Shown here piece by piece: positions 40,807 through 43,970 of a DNA stretch of 43,970 nucleotides. Every line of letters starts with the position of its first letter. The stretch's first letter is position 1. A model generated the notes under the pieces. It did not search any database and had not been told where the DNA came from. It was given only the letters and a program-made list of their open reading frames with translations. Where the stretch lies: positions 3,302-47,271 of IMG/VR virus record IMGVR_UViG_3300029448_000064, one strand, 5' to 3'. Position numbers and translations under genes: made by a program. This DNA comes from a virus.

Positions 40807-41185
40807 AAATAAAGAAAATGTTTACTGGGTTGAAAGAGATTCTATAGGCTTAGCCTTATATGATCCAGTAGGATCTGAAAAAAATAACTTTAAAAGTTTA
40901 ACATCAGCACAAACTGTAACATTATTTTACTATAAAAAAGCTGATCACTTTAATACGTTGAATGAAACTGGTATGCTTATGTCAGAACAAAGCGAGTTAC
41001 CACCACAATTTCATCAACATTTAGTTGAAAAAGCAATTCAATTAGGTTATGAAACTAAGCCAGATATGATTCAAATGGCACCATACTTTGCTAATAAATT
41101 TGAAATGGGTATTAAAGAAGCTAAGATGTATTCTAATAGAGGTCGTATATCTGGAATAAGAACTGTTCAACAACATAATTACTAG
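40799..41185 (+). CDS. C-terminal part of a head-tail adaptor-like protein
   Basis: A 128-residue protein overlapping the preceding frame by eight bases, in the +1 frame. It supplies the missing half of the adaptor pattern: Trp-Val-Glu-Arg-Asp-Ser-Ile-Gly-Leu-Ala-Leu-Tyr-Asp-Pro, a Val-Thr-Leu-Phe-Tyr-Tyr strand, Glu-Leu-Pro-Pro-Gln-Phe-His-Gln-His-Leu-Val and a last helix. It may be a separate subunit, a frameshift product or a sequencing split. The ribosome site (AGGGA) is modest. Confidence 0.55.
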   Translation: MSRNKENVYWVERDSIGLALYDPVGSEKNNFKSLTSAQTVTLFYYKKADHFNTLNETGMLMSEQSELPPQFHQHLVEKAIQLGYETKPDMIQMAPYFANKFEMGIKEAKMYSNRGRISGIRTVQQHNY

Positions 41186-41193
41186 GACGTATT

Positions 41194-41481
41194 ATGGCAC
41201 ATGAAAAAAGAAGAGCTAGTTTAATTAAAAAACATAAGTTAAGTGGTGTTAATAAACCTAAAAGAACTCCAAGTCATAAGACTAAATCGCATATGGTTTT
41301 AGCACAAGAAGGTCACAAGTTAAAGTTAATAAGATTTGGACAGCAAGGAGTTAGTACTGCTGGTAAAAAAACAGATGCTAAATCTAAAGCTAGACGTAAA
41401 AGTTTTAAAGCAAGACATGGAAAGAATATAGCTAAAGGTAAAATGTCTGCAGCCTATTGGGCAAACAAGGTGAAGTGGTAA
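41194..41481 (+). CDS. Small very basic virion-associated protein (DUF6321-like)
   Basis: A 95-residue Lys/Arg-rich protein. The C-terminal Arg-Arg-Lys-Ser-Phe-Lys-Ala-Arg-His...Gly-Lys-Met-Ser-Ala-Ala-Tyr-Trp-Ala-Asn-Lys-Val-Lys-Trp, and Arg-Phe-Gly-Gln-Gln-Gly-Val earlier, are conserved hallmarks of a small family frequent in marine phages that I recall as DUF6321. Its function is unknown; charge suggests packaged-DNA or RNA binding. Confidence 0.7.
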   Translation: MAHEKRRASLIKKHKLSGVNKPKRTPSHKTKSHMVLAQEGHKLKLIRFGQQGVSTAGKKTDAKSKARRKSFKARHGKNIAKGKMSAAYWANKVKW

Positions 41482-41505
41482 TGAAAATAAAAGAAGAAGT
41501 AAGTA

Positions 41506-41808
41506 ATGGCTAAAACTTGGCGAAGAGGAACTTTTGGAATACAATCATTTGATGATATAAATGTATCTTTTGATACATTATTAGCTGATACATTTCAAGA
41601 TGACATTAATAGTTTGTACACAGATAAAGAAAGTTTATCTAATACAGTTTATACAAACAAGCCTACATTACAACAAGTAACTTTTACAGATAAAAAAACA
41701 TTACAGAATGTTACTTATACAGATAAGCCAAGTTTAAATACTGTTACTTATACAGATAAACCAAGTTTAAATACTTCAATTTATGAAGATAAAGGAGTGA
41801 ATGCATAA
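41506..41808 (+). CDS. Small fibre-associated protein with 11-residue repeats
   Basis: A 100-residue protein whose C-terminal two thirds are five copies of an 11-residue repeat (consensus Tyr-Thr-Asp-Lys-Pro-Ser-Leu-x-x-Val-Thr). Short regular beta repeats form shafts or connectors in fibres, and the fibre genes follow directly, with a TAATG overlap to the next one. The last two repeats are nearly identical in DNA. Confidence 0.65.
   Translation: MAKTWRRGTFGIQSFDDINVSFDTLLADTFQDDINSLYTDKESLSNTVYTNKPTLQQVTFTDKKTLQNVTYTDKPSLNTVTYTDKPSLNTSIYEDKGVNA
41611..41796 (+). repeat. 33-bp tandem repeat coding for fibre unit
   Basis: About five in-frame 33-base units encode the 11-residue Tyr-Thr-Asp-Lys repeats. 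The last two units differ at only a few bases, so the array has recently expanded or been homogenised. Confidence 0.75.
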
Positions 41809-42059
41809 TGGGTGGATCATTATCAAAACCAAACAAAATAAAGGACGTATATAAAAAGATAGTCTTTTATGACGGTAATAAGTTAAAAACAGATAACGGT
41901 ACTACAGACGTTACGATTACTACCGCAGATAATTTTTCTGGAGATATAGTTGCTGGAACAGGAATTAATGCTACTAAATCAAACGGACAAACAACAATTA
42001 GTGTAGATGATGACGATCTATTACTACAAAACGAAACAATTAACGGAGGGGTATTTTAA
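41808..42059 (+). CDS. Small beta-rich tail fibre-associated protein
   Basis: An 83-residue protein coupled by overlaps at both ends. Its Asp/Gly/Thr-rich sequence with Ile-Val-Ala-Gly-Thr-Gly-Ile-Asn-Ala-Thr is like phage fibre beta-roll segments (the Gly-Thr-Gly-Ile motif). It may act as an N-terminal fibre adaptor or a separate fibre segment. Confidence 0.6.
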   Translation: MGGSLSKPNKIKDVYKKIVFYDGNKLKTDNGTTDVTITTADNFSGDIVAGTGINATKSNGQTTISVDDDDLLLQNETINGGVF

Positions 42060-42910
42060 TGGCAAATACAATAACATTAAAAAGAACTTCAACATACAAT
42101 GCAACTGGTGCTCCAGGTTCTTTATCTTATGGTGAGTTAGCCTGGGTTAATGGGAGTAATAAATTATATGTTGGTGTTCTTTCAAGCGATAACAGTTCAG
42201 TAAATGTTACTGAATTTAATAGTATTATATTAGGACAAATTCCCGATTCAACAGCTGGAGTAAAAGGTAAAGTGATTGTAGCTGCAGGAGAAGGAATAGA
42301 TGTAGGTTATTCATCGGGTACAGCAACAGTATCTGCAGAAGACGCAACTACATCAAATAAAGGTGTAGCATCGTTTGCAAGTGCAGATTTTGGTGTATCA
42401 AGTGGAGCAGTAACTATTAAAGCTGGTGGTGTATCTAATACACAATTAGCAGGTAGTATTGCTAATTCTAAATTAGCTAGTAGTAGTATTACTATTGGTG
42501 ATTCAACTGTAGCACTTGGTGGATCAGACACAACTTTAACTGGACTAACAGATTTAGACATGACTGCTGGTAATAAAACAATACTAGATAGTATAGGTTC
42601 TAACACCTTAACTATTGGTGCAAGTGGAACTACAGTAGCTATAGCTGGTAATTTAACAGTAGCAGGAGCAACAACCACTCTTAATACATCTACATTAGAC
42701 GTTGAGGATATTAATATTACAGTAGCCAAAGGAGCAGCAGACTCTTCAGCTGCAGACGGAGCTGGTATTACAGTAGATGGAGCAGGAGCAAGTTTTACAT
42801 ATACGCATTCTGGAACAAAATGGAATATGAATAAAAGTTTAGACATTGTAGGTACTTTAGAAGCTACAAGCGGACTTGTAAATACAACTATAGATTGCGG
42901 AACATTTTAA
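42059..42910 (+). CDS. Tail fibre protein
   Basis: A 283-residue Gly/Ser/Thr-rich protein. It opens with Thr-Leu-Lys-Arg-Thr then Gly-Ser-Leu-Ser-Tyr-Gly-Glu-Leu-Ala-Trp...Lys-Leu-Tyr-Val-Gly, a widespread attachment domain of phage fibres. The C-terminal part (Asn-Thr-Ser-Thr-Leu-Asp-Val-Glu-Asp...Lys-Gly-Ala-Ala) is of a type common in marine cyanophage fibres. It is expected to recognise the host surface. Confidence 0.8.
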   Translation: MANTITLKRTSTYNATGAPGSLSYGELAWVNGSNKLYVGVLSSDNSSVNVTEFNSIILGQIPDSTAGVKGKVIVAAGEGIDVGYSSGTATVSAEDATTSNKGVASFASADFGVSSGAVTIKAGGVSNTQLAGSIANSKLASSSITIGDSTVALGGSDTTLTGLTDLDMTAGNKTILDSIGSNTLTIGASGTTVAIAGNLTVAGATTTLNTSTLDVEDINITVAKGAADSSAADGAGITVDGAGASFTYTHSGTKWNMNKSLDIVGTLEATSGLVNTTIDCGTF

Positions 42911-42918
42911 GAAATTAA

Positions 42919-43970
42919 ATGGCTAATATTTTAAAGCTTAAACGAGGTTCTGGAGTACCTTCTAGTAGTGATCTAGCTGTATATGAGTTAGGGTATAGGA
43001 CAGGAACGTCTGAATTATATATTAACGACAATGGCACGTATCGTCAAGTAGGTGGTACATCTGGTGGCGGAGCTGTAGATTCTATAGCTAATTTTGCTGA
43101 CAATAGAGTTCTTACAGCATCTGACGCTGATTCTATTCGTGGAGAAGGCAATCTTACTTTTGACGGAAGCACATTAGCAGTTACTGGTGCAATAAGCACA
43201 ACTTCAACAATTACAGCAGGTGGAGTGTTATCTTTACAAAGTGAATTAGACTTTTCAGGTAATGGTAACAAAATTATAGATGTTTTTACTTTAGCTAATA
43301 GCAATTCTTTAACTATTAGACATCATAATCCAAGTGGTAATTTATTTGAAGATGCTTTAAAACTTACTGCAAATGCTGGTGCAAAACTTTACTATAACAA
43401 TGGATTAAGATTTGAAACTACAAATGGTGGTGCTCAAATAATAGGTAATGGAGGTTTATTAACATTAACAGGAACTGACCATTCATATATACAATTTTAT
43501 CCAGATGGATCAGGTGCAGGTAGAAAAGCTTATATAGGACAAGGTAGTGCTAGTAATGATGGATTTACAATAGCAAATGAATCGTCTGATGCAGATATTG
43601 TAATTAAAGTAAAAGATGGTAGCTCTACACTTAGTGCTATGATTTTTGATGCAAGTGAAAGTGGTAGAGTAAAACTACCTAATGATAATCAGTATCTTTC
43701 TATTGGTGCATCAGGAGATTTATATTTTTTCCACGATGGAACTAATTCAGTTATTAGAAATGCTACTGGGGATTTAGTTTTAAGAAATGATGAAGCAGAC
43801 CAAGATATTATACTCCAAACAGATGATGGTTCAGGTGGTATTGCTACTTACATAACATTAGATGGTAGTGCTGGTTCTATTCTTGCTGCTAAACCAGTCT
43901 TTGTAGGTAGTGGACCACAAATACAATTAGATGATGTTAATAATAGAATATTGCTTCAAGATAATGTTTC
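42919..43970 (+). CDS. Tail fibre protein, runs off the right edge
   Basis: An open frame of at least 350 codons from ATG 42919, nine bases after the previous stop, with no stop before the edge. It starts with Ile-Leu-Lys-Leu-Lys-Arg-Gly-Ser-Gly...Tyr-Glu-Leu-Gly-Tyr...Glu-Leu-Tyr-Ile-Asn, the same attachment domain as the preceding gene, and goes on with beta-helical Gly/Asp-rich segments (Thr-Phe-Asp-Gly-Ser-Thr-Leu, Phe-Phe-His-Asp-Gly). It is a paralogue in architecture to the preceding fibre gene and probably the host-range determinant. The C-terminal part is missing. Confidence 0.85.
   Translation, partial: MANILKLKRGSGVPSSSDLAVYELGYRTGTSELYINDNGTYRQVGGTSGGGAVDSIANFADNRVLTASDADSIRGEGNLTFDGSTLAVTGAISTTSTITAGGVLSLQSELDFSGNGNKIIDVFTLANSNSLTIRHHNPSGNLFEDALKLTANAGAKLYYNNGLRFETTNGGAQIIGNGGLLTLTGTDHSYIQFYPDGSGAGRKAYIGQGSASNDGFTIANESSDADIVIKVKDGSSTLSAMIFDASESGRVKLPNDNQYLSIGASGDLYFFHDGTNSVIRNATGDLVLRNDEADQDIILQTDDGSGGIATYITLDGSAGSILAAKPVFVGSGPQIQLDDVNNRILLQDNV

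Noticed and set aside
42307-43304. Reverse-strand frames opposite the fibre genes
   Set aside because: Ser/Val/Pro-rich frames that mirror the repetitive Gly/Thr/Asn fibre coding; a known artefact.

Overview
The window looks like nearly all of the genome of an AT-rich, tailed, short-tailed (podovirus-like) double-stranded DNA phage. It carries a terminase, P22-sized portal, scaffold, capsid protein, adaptor and nozzle-like proteins, T7-style internal virion proteins, a T4-type lysozyme and tail fibres. Very low GC, compact overlapping genes and fibre proteins resembling those of marine cyanophages and pelagiphages suggest a marine host, perhaps SAR11-like; that host assignment is inference. 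I see no integrase, CRISPR array, tRNA or insertion sequence.

Layout: one rightward (late) transcription unit runs from about 30.2 kb to the right edge (regulatory genes, terminase, portal, scaffold, capsid, adaptor, fibres). The left edge continues with the same strand (holin-like membrane protein, thioredoxin-like secreted protein, metallophosphoesterase, nozzle, Fn3 surface protein, lysozyme, internal virion proteins and a 3179-residue giant protein ending at 19.02 kb). One leftward (early) unit runs from 30.14 kb down to 19.28 kb. The two units diverge at a control region near 30.2 kb and converge on a 260-bp noncoding region rich in inverted repeats near 19.1 kb. This is what a circularly permuted genome opened inside the fibre/lysis region would look like.

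The leftward unit begins with small unknown proteins, continues through a MazG-like protein, then a compact four-gene cassette: a beta-grasp ubiquitin-like protein ending in Gly-Gly plus three residues, a large protein with an E2-like His-Pro...Ile-Cys-x-Gly signature, a JAMM/JAB peptidase with a complete metal-binding motif, and a ThiF/E1-like adenylating enzyme with a Gly-rich loop and a candidate catalytic Cys. The last three genes are joined by ATGA stop/start overlaps. It finishes with replication genes: single-strand annealing-like protein, SSB-like protein, an archaeo-eukaryotic-type primase fused to a DnaB-like helicase, and a Holliday-junction resolvase-like nuclease. No DNA polymerase is encoded here, so host polymerase is probably used.

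Two features stand out. First, the phage-borne ubiquitin-like conjugation cassette, which has everything needed for processing, activation and possibly transfer of a protein modifier. Second, the 3179-residue protein sits where T7 gp16 and the N4 virion RNA polymerase sit, and it contains an Arg-x-Pro element followed about 40 residues later by Gly-Gly-Ala-Asp-x-Asp-x-Asp, the metal-binding signature of two-barrel RNA polymerases. It may be an injected virion RNA polymerase.
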